Below are positions 1 through 12,716 of a stretch of 64,000 bases of DNA, piece by piece (position 1 is the stretch's first letter; each line of letters opens with the position of its first letter). A program made the translations under genes and the position numbers. This DNA comes from Acanthamoeba sp. SK_2022b. Taxonomy: Eukaryota; Discosea; Longamoebia; Acanthamoebidae. Where the stretch lies: positions 1 to 64,000 of the forward strand of contig JANDJZ010000182.1 of NCBI GenBank assembly GCA_027943245.1. The letters are read 5' to 3'. Below the pieces are notes generated by a model. The model did not search any database and was not told the origin of the DNA. It saw only the letters and a list, made by a program, of their open reading frames with translations.

Positions 1-2035
1 GCTGCTCCTGCGGGTCCTCGCAGAGCGGGTGCCCGTCGTCGGTCACCAGCCGTACGCTCTCGATGCGGCCTGGATCGTCGCACAGCGTTGCGTTGGTCAA
101 TCAGCGGTCCCCGTGTGGTGTGGGTGGGGCGTGTTGGTGAGGGGCTCACCTGCCGGGTGGAGACGATGACGATCTCCCCTGCTGTCGACGCTCACCCCGT
201 TGAGGCTGTACACCCCGCCCGGCTTGAGCGCGCCGTAGTACCGGGTCCACCGATTGGCGGAGAGTTCCAACGTGATACGACCTTGAACAATTATAACGTC
301 AATAAAATAAAATCAACAACAAAAACAAAACAAAAATAAATAAATAAATAAATAAATATCGCGAGCTAGACCCGTACTCATGCCTGCTGGGCCAGCCTCT
401 GGCGACGTCGACGACGACGAAGTTGGGGAGGTGGGCAACTGGACGGCCTCGACGCACAGCGGCTGAGGGCTCAAGCTCGTGCTCGGCTTGTGGACCAGTC
501 GGTCGAGAGCCTGCAGAGACGCACGAGGCCATCAGAGACGGATCCGCATGCACAAAGGAGTGGAGAGAGGGCGTGCCATGACGACGAAGCTGTGCGCGGC
601 CTCCCTCTTGATCTCCTGGGCCGGCGGTATGGATCGCTGCTGCTCGATCGCCGCGGCGGGCGAATGGACCGCGACGTCGCGAACGGCGGCCAGCACGCAC
701 AGGCCCGCCGCGGGATCAAAGGCCAGCTTGAACGTGGGCACGCACATGTAGGCATCCAGCGCGCCCGCGTCCAGGCCGACGATCTCCACGGCCACGCGCC
801 CGGTGTCGTCCGAGATCTCGGTCGCGCTCGTGAGCTTGCCCACGAGCAACACGGGCCGGGGCAGCTCGCTGCTGCACACGACGTCTGCAGAGAGGGGGGC
901 AGAGTGAGATAGCAGCATGTCGACGAAAAATGAGAGGAGGGCCGAGAGGTACAGGGCGCGTGGGAGCTGATCGACGGCGGTCGCTTGAGCGACGCGGTCA
1001 TGACCAGAAACTCCTTGAGCGTGGGCACCTCGGGCAGCCCCAGAATGGGACGACTGGCGGTCGGCAGCGTCAGCGTCATTTGAGAGAGAGAGAGAGAGAG
1101 AGAGACGAGACGAGACGAGAGCGGGGCAGTTCACAGCGTACGTTATACGACAGGAACGGTGGTTGGTGAACTCGTTCCACAGGTGGGCGGTGGTCTGTTG
1201 CAGGCCCGCGACCCGGCACAACGTGTGCAGCAGCCCTGGCTCCTCCTGCATTCATCGAGTGTCACCGACACACAGACACGAGCACGTCACGACTGCTGTC
1301 GACACTTGCGTCCACACAGACGACGAACGATAGCTAATGGACGTACGCCCGCAAAGAGAATGCGGCGGTCCGCGTGCCATCTCTGAGCCACGTTTGCGTG
1401 AACGTGGAGTATCCTGTGTGGCGCACGCAGCAGCACAAGTAGCAGTAGTTGAGCGGAAGAGTATATAGGGCAAGCGACTGCACGTCAGCGAGTCTCCGAT
1501 ACCAGGGCGCCGCGGAGAGAGGGTAGCGGCGGAGGTAGCTCTCGAGCGAGCCGCGCTTGCGCGACAGCGGCGGAGGCGGCTGGCACTCGGAACCGAACTG
1601 GACGACGCTCACCCGGCTGTAGCTGCAGCACCCGAAGCCCTGCTCCCCACCGCGCGGCGAATTGGTTTGACTTGTGAGTCACTTCACGTTCATCCACGTG
1701 GGCTGCACCAACCTCGACCAGGCCACTGAAGTCTTCCGACGAGTAGGGAATGGAGTGCCACGACCGCACGACCAGATGCACGCTGTACAGCCGTACCACG
1801 TTTCCTATTCGAAGGACTCTGCGTGCATCCTCCCCAGACAATTAGGCCCAACTCTGGCACCAGCCCAGACGGGAGGAGAACGAACCGGTCGAGATGCGGC
1901 GTGTGGTAGTGGGAGAGAAACAGCTTGCGATCCAGCCGACCGTCCAGTTCGAACACGCCGTGGCCCAGGTAGGCGGTGATCTGGCCCTCGTAGTTAACCA
2001 TCCTGCGACAGGCTCGGCCATGAGCGCCCGGTGAC

Positions 2036-2103
<68 letters not shown>

Positions 2104-4591
2104 ACCGGGAAAAGGAAAGCGCACCGCTTGTGGACCAGGTCGACCAGGGAGAGCCCCGACACGGCGCCAGCAGCACTTGAAGAAGGAATGGGCGACGGCG
2201 ACGGTGATGGAGATCGCGACGGCGATTGTGACGGAGACGGCGATGCGGGTGAGCAAGGGACCGAGCTGTCTGCACGGCGTACGCTGAGGCGTGAGGCTGG
2301 CAACGCCACCGACCAGGAGCATTCGTGGCCTGAAGCGTACATACCCCAAGGCGTGGGCGGGTCGAAGAGGAGCAGCGACGTCTCACGGGACTGGTTGAGC
2401 ACCTGGGACGCAACGACGGGCCCCTCTGTCATCAGGACGTGGTGGCCGGTGTATGAGCACGCTGCGTTGACTCAATACGCGTGTCAAGTGTCGGGAGCCT
2501 TACCGAAGAGATAGAGCCAGGTGGAAGCCGTGGCGGCAAACACTTCACTGCGGTGTTGCGATGACACGTAAAGCAGTGAGCGCGGCATACGCAAAGGGGG
2601 AGGGGGAGGGCGAGATTGGCGGTCAATCACGTACGACTGTTCAAACAGCTTGGCTGGCCGAAGGCGCGTGATCAGGTAGCTTTTGTCCATCACCAGACAC
2701 GGGTACCACCGCGCGCATTCCACTTCGCCAAACAGCACCAGTACAGACACCTCTCGCACCGCGCCCTGGCAATGGATGCACCACACACATGGCCCTTGAA
2801 TGAGGCCAACTGCTGGTGCAGGAGAACCAGCGATTTGCGGCGAAGCTGCGGAGATCCGTGCCACTTACCGCGATCGACTTGCGTTTGTAGGTGAGACTGA
2901 GCTGAAGCAGGAACTGCGGCTTGCCCTGAGTCCACTTGATGGGACTGAGGGCGGTCATCTTGCCCACGATGCTCACCTGATAATCAGCAGTCAGTCGACA
3001 GAGGCCCCTAGACCGGTTTACGCGCCAAGTGCGAGGCCCGCCACCTGTTCCTTCTTCTTTCGCTTGGCTGATGACGACTCCCGCGAATCAGAATCGAACA
3101 GCTCCTTCGTCAGCCCCTGCGCGAGCGTAGAGTGGTGTGTACAATGAGAGCGTGCTCGATTTCTTTGCGAGGCGAGGGGGGCATTTCGTTTCATCATTGC
3201 TACAGATGTGGTACCGCTCTCAGGGCGACGTGGCGCGGGATCAACGGCTTATAGCGCTCGCTGAGCGCTTGCGCCGATGGCGGGTTCGGGTTCGCTTGGG
3301 GATTGGTCGGGTTGAGCAGGGGAAGCCATCCGCTGATCTCCAAATATCCAGGCAACTCTGCAAAAATAAATAATATAATATAAATAATATAAAATACAAA
3401 TTTAATTTAATTTCATCTTAAACGTTGATAGCATACCGTCGGGTGATGATGACTGTACACGCGCCGGGATGAGGTTGGCGCTGGAGACCAGGATGATCTG
3501 TCCAACCGCGGACGGGTCCGGTTCCAGCAGCTCACAGGCCATGCAGCCGGTTTTGTCCTCCAGGTACAGGCCGACGCCCTGCCGAGACAGAGGTGCAAGA
3601 ATGGCATAAGAAGAGCAGCAGCAGAATGCAGCCATTCACAAGCCGTTTCCTTCGCTCACCCTACGCAGATCGGTCTCTCGCCGAACCGAGGCTTCACCTG
3701 CGCTTTCCGCACGGACAGAGGACACAAGACCAGTTGATCCAAGCGTACTGCAGGAAGAGGAGCATGATCAGGAGCGGTCTTACCCGACTTGAGTCGCGCC
3801 ATGAGAATGAAGGGGGCCTGCGGGATGGGCGAAGATGCGGTAGCCTGCGCGCCAGGCGCGCTCCGCGGTAGGGCAAACAGGTCGGGCGGCGGCGTGGACC
3901 GGCCGGCTGGCGAGGACTCCACCTCCGACCTGAAGAACGCGGTCAGATCGCAGCCCACGAACCCCGAGGCCGGAGCCGTGTGGCCCCGGGCGGCCGCCGC
4001 GCTCGTGCCCCTTGGGCTCGTCCCTTCAGCCTCCCCGTCGGTCACCGCTCGCGATGCCCGCAGCAGATCGGCCAAGCTCACGGGTGGCAGGTTCATGGTG
4101 CACCAAAACGGCTCCAGCTCTTCGCTCTCGCATGCTTCGTGTCTTGGTCACACACAAATGCATGGCAAGGTAAGGCCAGGCGCTTCATCAGACCAGACGA
4201 TGAGCACGTCATACCGCAGCTGGCGCAGAGCGTGGAGGAGGGCCTGACACAGACGGGTGGCGAGCTCGGGCGGTGCGGAGAGGGCGGTCGAGGGAGAAGG
4301 AGAGAGGGAGAAGGGCGAGCCACTTGCTAACGGGGCCGGCGAGGCGGCGCGGCATCGGCTCAGGGCGCACGTGGAAGCGGCGAAGAGCTGATCCAGCCAG
4401 CGCCGCTCGCCGGACGAGAGGCATTCCACGTCTAGGGGCAGCCCCTCCAGTCCCGCCCACCAGGGCTTGGACTCGTCCCTGCCACCGTCGGCGGTGCCAC
4501 TCGAGATTCTTTGATAGTGCCATTGCCCCCTTCTTGTGGTACTCGCGTCAAGCTCGCCCCGTTCCTCATCATCGTCTGGGTCCATCTCCAT
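1..4591 (-). CDS. CTC1: CST complex subunit CTC1-like, C-terminus beyond the window
   Basis: Large multi-exon gene read leftwards from ATG 4591 and running off the left edge. CTC1 is the large subunit of the CST complex, which binds single-stranded telomeric DNA and recruits DNA polymerase alpha-primase for C-strand fill-in. The exons give a string of OB-fold segments that match human CTC1 in order: GLYLEDKTGCMACELLEP (about 3.5 kb), VGKMTALSPIKWTQGKPQFL (about 2.9 kb), a segment with WYPCLVMDKSYLITRLRP (about 2.7 kb), YEGQITAYLGHGVFELDG (about 1.95 kb), then LLVGKLTSATEISDDTGRVA (about 0.85 kb). A further OB-like exon lies at about 150-285 (ITLELSANRWTRYYGALKPG), and another coding stretch at about 1-85. 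Intron DNA holds a (GT)n array on the sense strand near 2.05 kb. The start is 192 bp from that of the divergent carnitine acyltransferase gene. CTC1 evolves fast, so the call rests on several aligned blocks, not on a catalytic motif. Confidence 0.82.
2037..2102 (-). repeat. (GT)n array (sense strand) in a CTC1 intron
   Basis: 66 nt, 33 AC units on the plus strand. Confidence 0.97.
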
Positions 4592-4783
4592 TTTCTTTTA
4601 TCGATTTTTCAAGTTGCAAAATCAAAAAGGCGCCAAACACGAACATCTGCCAAACAGTTTCGAAGCTGTTTCGAAAATCGGAAATATCGTGGCCAATGAC
4701 CAATTTTAGGGAGAGTGGGGGAACTGGCGCAACACCACACAAGAGCCACGCACAAGAACAGTCACACAGATCTAGTGCAAGAT

Positions 4784-6074
4784 ATGAGGAGCTCACGAGG
4801 TGCCAATTTGCAGAAGCTGGCCCAAAAATCCACTTCAGTGGCTGGCGCGAGGGCTCTGCGACCCGCCGAATGTCGCGCCACAGCCACCAGGACCACCCCG
4901 CCACGTACATGCACCCCCCCCCTCTGCCCTCTTCGTGCTTTGCTGTCCTATGCTCAACAGAGTTTATGTCTGTCTGTCAAACGACAGCCGCGCCTACCTA
5001 TGCCTATCAGGACAAACTGCCGTCGTTGCCCGTGCCGCCGCTCGAGGAGACCCTGGCCAAGTACCTGCGCTCCCTCCAGCCCTTCGAGATGCTGGGTGCG
5101 TCTCTTTCTTCATCACCTATGCTGCCCTCTCCACCCTCCCCTTTTGCATTGGATTTCCAACCCCCTGTCGGTCGCGTGCTACTTGCGCAGGCATCCTCTC
5201 GCCCGAGGAGATGAGGCGTACGCGCGCGCTGGCCGAGGAGTTCAAGGCCGACGGCGGCCGCGGCCAGCGCCTGCAGCGCAAGCTCGTCGCCCGCTCGCAG
5301 CAGCACAAGAACTGGCTCGAGGCGTGGTGGTACACAAACCCTCCCACATCACATAGCATACAGCAAAATAACACGTAAAAACAATAACAAATGCAAACAA
5401 AACACGAAACACAACAACAAAAGGCTCAAGTACGCGTACAACATCTGGCGCTGCCCGACGCCGGTGAACGTCTCGTACTACTTCCTCTTTGACGAGAAGG
5501 TGCAGGGACCCGAGCGTCCCGACACCTCCCAGTCGCTCGTGGCCTCGCTTTGCATCAAGGGTGCGCAGCAACCTCGCCTTTCACACGGCGTCCCACGTGA
5601 AACTGACTCAGACCACCGGGCGCGATCGATTTCGCTCTCTCCTCTCTCTCCTCTCTCACTCTCCCTCAAAGGCGTGCTGGACTTCAAGGCGCTGCTCGAC
5701 AAGCAGGGAGTGCCGGCCGAGATGATGCGGGGCACCGTGCCGCTGGACATGAGCCAGTATTCAAGGCTCTTCACCACTGCCCGCTACCCGCAGCAGGGCG
5801 AGGACTACGTACTGATTACACTCCACCTCTGCGCCGCTCCCGCCCCCGTGGTTGGGGCTTCAATCGACAACATGTCTGACACCACCACATGCACATGGCG
5901 ACGACTTCGTGCAGATCGCCACGTTCGAGCCTGAGCCCTACGTGCTCGTGCTGAGCAATAAGCAGTTCTTCGTGCTTGATGTCGTCGACAAGACCTCCAA
6001 CCGTGCGCTCACCGTCAAGGAGCTTCAGGCGCAGCTCGAGCGCATCCTCCAAGCCAGCCAGGAGTCCAACGACG

Positions 6075-6137
<63 letters not shown>

Positions 6138-7961
6138 CGCGCGCGTGGGTAGAGAGCTCACTAAAACGGAGTGGCTTGCGCGCTCATCAAGGTCTGGGCG
6201 TGGGCATCCTGACGGGCGAGGACAGGGACAAGTGGGCCAGGGCCCGCCAGGAGCTAGTCTCCATCTCCGCCGCCAACGAGCGCAACCTCGAAACCATCGA
6301 CAAGGCACTCTTCGTGCTGTGCCTCGACGACGTACTTACCACTCCTAGCGTGCTTATTATATTTGATTAAATCTGTCAATTGATTTTGCTTGGCCGAAAA
6401 CAGGAGAGCCCGCGCGACGTGGACACGGCCGGTCACCTGTGCCTCGTCGGCAACGGCGAGAACAGGTGGTACGACAAGATCGTGCAGTACATCGTCTTCA
6501 AGAACGGGCGGGGTGGACTCAACGGCGAGCACACGTACGTGATGCGCATCACAGCAGCGGTGAGCGGTCATGCGCGCGCGTGCAATTATGTGACTGAAGA
6601 GCTCGACCTGCAGGCCCATCGACGCGCCGACCGCCGGTGCGATGACCGACCACATGCTGCGCTATCTGCGCAAGGCCCAGGAGGCCGGCAGCCTGCCGCC
6701 CGAGGAGCAGTCCGTCGCGTCGAACCTGCGCGCGCCCACCAAGCTGCAGTGGACCCTTTCGCCCTCCCTGCGCGCTGTCCAAGAACAGTGCGCCAGCCCC
6801 TCTCTCATGTTCTCACTCTCTCTCTCTCTCATGTTCTCTCTTTCTCTCTCTCTCTCTCTCTCGTGAGCTCACACATCGATGGGGTGAGGCAGGGCGGTGG
6901 AGAGCTACGGCAAGATGGGTCGCGACGTGGACTTCCGGCTGCTCCACTTCCACACCTACGGCGCCGACTGGATCAAGGCGCAGGCCAAGCTCAGCCCCGA
7001 CTCCTACGTGCAGATGGCCCTCCAGCTGGCCTACTACAAGCTCTACCACACCGGTAACCCTCTCCTCCTCTTCCCTTCCCCTTTCGCCTCTCCCTCCTTC
7101 GCCTCTCCCGAGCCACTTGGTGGTTGCATTGTTGTCGACATCACTGATTGGTGGTGTGTGTGGGCAGGGACGGCCACGTACGAGACGGGCCAGACGAGGC
7201 AGTACTACCACGGGCGCACGGAGACCGTGCGTTCGTTCTGCGCCGAGTCGGTCGAGTGGACCAAGGCCATGACCGACGCCTCGGCGTCCAAGCAGAAGCG
7301 TATCGAACTCCTGCGCAAGGCCATCGACCACCACTCCAAGACCCTCATGGCCGACGCCACCAACGGTGCCGCTTCTGCTCCCTGTCGCCACGCGCACGCA
7401 CGCATACCATCGCACGCGCACAGTTGGCTGACGACGCGGCAGCCCGAGGAGTGGACAGGCACCTGCTGGGACTGAAGCTGGTCGCGATGGAGGACGCGGA
7501 GGAGAAGGAACAGGGCGTGCCCGACCTGTTCAAGGACCGGGCCTACTCGGAGAGCTCCACCTTCCGCCTGTCCACCAGCAACATGCCCGGCAAGCTCTAC
7601 ATCAGCGGTGCGTGTGGCTCCCGTTGGTCCACTCCGCTCCTGAAGGCGACTCGATGACGTGGTTGCTCGGCATTGGGGGGGGGGACTACAGGCTTTGGAC
7701 CAGTGGCGGGGGATGGCTATGGCGTGTGCTACGGCACGCGCAACGACATGCTCCAGTTCACCATCACCTCCCTGCGCTCTTGCTCCACGACCGGTACTGT
7801 ACATGCGAAGGCATTCCTCTCTTTGTAGAATTATTAAATTGATTTATAAAATTAATGCTAACCTCGTGGCAGACTCGGCTCGCATGCGGGAGACGCTGCA
7901 CAGCACGTTGGTGGAGATGGGCAATCTCTTTGCCGATAACCTGAGCCAGGCCAAGCTCTAA
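4784..7961 (+). CDS. Carnitine O-acyltransferase (choline/carnitine acyltransferase family)
   Basis: Transfers acyl groups between CoA and carnitine so that acetyl or other acyl units can leave mitochondria or peroxisomes. About a dozen exons cover the whole family fold. The N-terminal substrate tunnel region begins YQDKLPSLPVPPLEETLAKY. The catalytic His lies in EHTPIDAPTAGAMTD, made by joining 6534 to 6614. Later blocks include FRLSTSNMPG, and DGYGVCYGTRNDMLQFTIT near 7.7 kb. I chose ATG 4784 because an exon 4784-4904 joined to 4988 keeps frame and yields an Arg/Ser/Ala-rich, acid-poor leader (MRSSRGANLQKLAQKS...), typical of a mitochondrial presequence. The protein ends in AKL, a type 1 peroxisomal signal. 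One intron carries a (CA)n array directly after its donor. The exact substrate (acetyl or medium chain) cannot be told from the sequence alone. Confidence 0.9.
6078..6136 (+). repeat. (AC)n array in an intron of the carnitine acyltransferase gene
   Basis: About 58 nt of uninterrupted AC, starting four bases after the GT donor of the intron. Confidence 0.97.
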
Positions 7962-8429
7962 TAAGAGAGAGAGTCTCTCCTCTCCCCTCCTCCACCGTTA
8001 ACCGTGAAGCCGCCACGACCGGCCGACCGGCCCGCTTCCTGAGCCTCCCCCCCCCACTCCCCTCCACTCTTCCCACATGATGGCAATGAAGAAGACAAAC
8101 TACGACTGTATTGTGTTGCAGAACATGAACAAGGAGAGGAGGTAAAGGAGGAGGGAGGGAGGGGGAGAAGCGGGGGAGAGAAGGGGAGGAGAGAGAGAGG
8201 AGGAGGACAAAGCGCAGCAGCAGCAAGCCCCGCTGCTCTGTAACGCTGAAGGCTACGGCTCTCACAACTCAGGCTCTAAGCTTTCACTTGCCGCAGCAGG
8301 TCGCCCGTGTGGGCTGCACCGACAAGTCCATAATCTATTGAAGAAACCTCCTTGCTTGTGCAAGGATGAAATAACGTGTTGCTTGCGCCAGCTGGGATGA
8401 TAGGCAAGTGATTTGGGGCGTCGGGGGCG
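7962..8429. other. Convergent 3' intergenic region
   Basis: Lies between the stop codons of the carnitine acyltransferase (+) and MetAP2 (-). It holds CT-rich and GGGA-rich low-complexity stretches and no coding signal that I can see. It probably carries both 3' UTRs. Confidence 0.6.
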
Positions 8430-10668
<2,239 letters not shown>

Positions 10669-11048
10669 CTCGATCGGAACATAAAATGCGAGAAGATCAG
10701 GGTTGCGAACGGCCAATTTTCGGCTTCTGGCCGCCAGCCTCGGTGCCCACTTTTTTGTCGGATAATTGCCAAACCTGACTAAGAGCGTAAGGGAGAGAAC
10801 GGGCGTTTCCTCAGCTTTGCACCAGCCTACGCCGAAAACGACGAGCTCGCTAAGCACTTGGAGTTCATTCGTCGCAGCACCCTGTTCAGCGTGATCAGCC
10901 AAGACCCTAGCGACGGGTCGCTCCCCGAGTGACAAGGAATCTCTGGCTATCGGCCCCATCGGACCGTCAAAGAGGTTTATTGTCTCGAGCCAGCAAAGCT
11001 AGCGAACGTTCGCGTTGGTGGCTGGACTCTCCGGCTGCGCACGCCGGT

Positions 11049-11631
11049 CTAGTATTTCTTGTCATTGCAAGGCCTGTGCGTGGTGCACTTCTCAGTCGTG
11101 GTGTGGCAGGGCTTCTCAGTCGTGGTGCGGCAGGGCTCCTCCGTAGTGGTATGACAGGGCGTAGTCGTCGAGCACTTCTCGGTCGTGGTGTGGCAGGGCT
11201 TCTCCGTCGTGGTGTGGCACGGCGTAGTCGTCGAGCACTTCTCGGTAGTGGTGCACTTCTCAGTAGTAGTGCAGGGCTTCTCGGTGGTAGTGCATGGCTT
11301 CGTGGTAGCCTTCTCTGTGGTGGTCGAGTGGTGCTTCTTGCGGCACACCTTCACACACTTCCAGTAGCACTTGGGCTCCTTCTCTTCCTTGTAGTCGTCA
11401 TCGTCGTCGTCATTGCCCCAGGGCTTCCAATCCTTGGCCGCAGAGCTGCTGCCCTCTCCGTGATTGTCACCTGCACACAAGGTATACACAAGGGAGGATC
11501 AGCATCTTAGTGTCGCTCAGTGTGTCCAGTGTCCAGCTGCAGAGGAGCAAACCTTGGGAGGAGTCAGCCAGGGCAACGAGAGCCAGAAGGCCTAGGCACA
11601 GGAGGGTAAGCAGAAGCTTGTTCGAGTTCAT
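11049..11631 (-). CDS. Secreted Thr/Cys-rich repeat protein
   Basis: Two exons. Exon 1 (ATG 11631) gives MNSNKLLLTLLCLGLLALVA, a clear signal peptide. Exon 2 begins at about 11471 and adds an acidic patch (DDDDDD), a Cys cluster (CYWKCVKVCRKKHH), and then a tail of CTTTEK / PCHTTTEK units with one Cys every 6-8 residues, ending HRPCNDKKY. The runs of TTT next to Glu-Lys suggest dense O-glycosylation in a mucin-like chain cross-linked through Cys; this is inference. No known domain is recognised. A TATA-like element lies about 60 bp upstream. It could be a wall or surface-coat protein. The repeat sequence is nearly identical at DNA level between copies, so copy number may vary or be mis-assembled. 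Confidence 0.8.
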
Positions 11632-11691
11632 GTTGCTAGCGGTGAGATTGTTTGGCTGATGTGATGAGTGAAGGAGGAGACCCGCGAACGG

Positions 11692-11698
11692 TTTTATA
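11692..11698 (-). promoter_or_regulatory. TATA-like box of the secreted Thr/Cys repeat gene
   Basis: On the minus strand this reads TATAAAA, within GGTATAAAAC. It sits about 60 bp upstream of ATG 11631, suitable for a TATA box with a short 5' UTR. Confidence 0.55.
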
Positions 11699-11843
11699 CC
11701 AGCGTAGTGCGGGGCATACAGCTCCGCGGGGATTGGCTAATTGGTAAAAACCCAACGCCATTGGTTGGCCAGCTCCTGGCGTGTAACGACTCACGCGTGC
11801 TTGCGCTCGACAGAACTCCCAACAGGCCGCCCCCCTGCTGGCT

Positions 11844-12122
11844 TCATTCGTAGGAGATGTCCTGTGCTGAACAAGCCCCACCTCCCTCACCTGTGTCACC
11901 ACCCGCCCGCAGCCCACCGTGCGTTGGCGCTGTCCTGGAGTTCAAGTCTGCCGTCGCTGCACCGAGGTGGCTTCGGGGGGAAATCAAAGTAGCCGGCCGG
12001 TGGCTGCAGTGGGTAGAAGCTGGCGTGGGCCCTCTGGCTGGGCCCCGCCCTCGCGCGGCCTCAGCTGGCGAATCGAAGTCGAGCACCTCCGTCCTCTCTA
12101 GGACGTCGTCGTCGTCCGCCAT
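11844..12122 (-). CDS. Uncertain short ORF, hypothetical
   Basis: ATG 12122 opens MADDDDVLERTEVLDFDSPA, a plausible acidic protein start, and runs 92 codons. A second minus-strand frame in the same stretch looks more protein-like in its second half (SFYPLQPPAGYFDFPPKPP), which would need an intron or a frameshift near 12.03 kb. No family is recognised. It may be part of the same damaged locus as the relic at 12.14-12.59 kb. Confidence 0.25.
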   Translation of the reverse strand: MADDDDVLERTEVLDFDSPAEAARGRGPARGPTPASTHCSHRPATLISPRSHLGAATADLNSRTAPTHGGLRAGGDTGEGGGACSAQDISYE

Positions 12123-12139
12123 CGCGTGACGACCGTGGC

Positions 12140-12590
12140 GGCTCCCCGATGACCACCCGCTCGAGGAGTGGGGTAACGAGGTCAGGCCGGGGAACCACCA
12201 TGATCGCCATCGCATGGCTACTGGGAGGAGTACTGCCGAGCGGGCGCGGAGGTCGCGCAGAACTTCGAGCCACTGCGTAAGAACGGGACTGGGAGGTCAA
12301 GCAAGTTCTCCCGCGCTACATCCACTTCTATGCAGCCTCGCCTTGACCAGTCTTCTCCTCCAGTGATGCAGTCTCCGAGCGCTACCCAGCTCTCAATGGG
12401 GTCGCCTCCGATCTTGAGGCTTGACCGACTTTCCAAGTTAGGATCGCTTTGCTCTACACCAAGGCGCCAACCAAGTGTTGCGGCCTACTTGGCTCAGCAG
12501 ATGAAGCTTATAAGAGGCCAAAGGCGAATGGCTCTGTACGAAGCACCTAGGAGAGCCATGGGACGCTGTTGCAGGACCTTGTGATTTTGT
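12140..12590 (+). pseudogene. Possible degraded coding relic, family unknown
   Basis: On the plus strand, protein-like stretches succeed one another in different frames and are broken by stops: DHPLEEWGNEVRPGNHHD, then YWEEYCRAGAEVAQNFEPLR, then WEVKQVLPRYIHFYAASP followed by a stop, then VSERYPALNGVASDLEA followed by a stop, then LYTKAPTKCCGLLGSADEAY. No GT-AG introns explain the shifts. This pattern fits an old gene with frameshifts and stops. I do not recognise the family and cannot exclude that it is only GC-driven open frame. Confidence 0.3.
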
Positions 12591-12716
12591 TACATTTTGT
12601 ATTTTAATTGATTAATTACACATTTGTACATTACACGTTGAGGACGTGCTAATGCGGCGATGAATCAATCAGGTGTCGATTGTGGTCGTCGCCGTGAGCC
12701 CAGCCTGGGGCTTTCT

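Noticed and set aside
2037..2102. Long Cys-Val (CVCV) or Thr-His (THTH) open frames over dinucleotide arrays
   Set aside because: They are translations of (CA)n arrays inside introns or 3' flanks. The true coding frames are interrupted there by splice sites.
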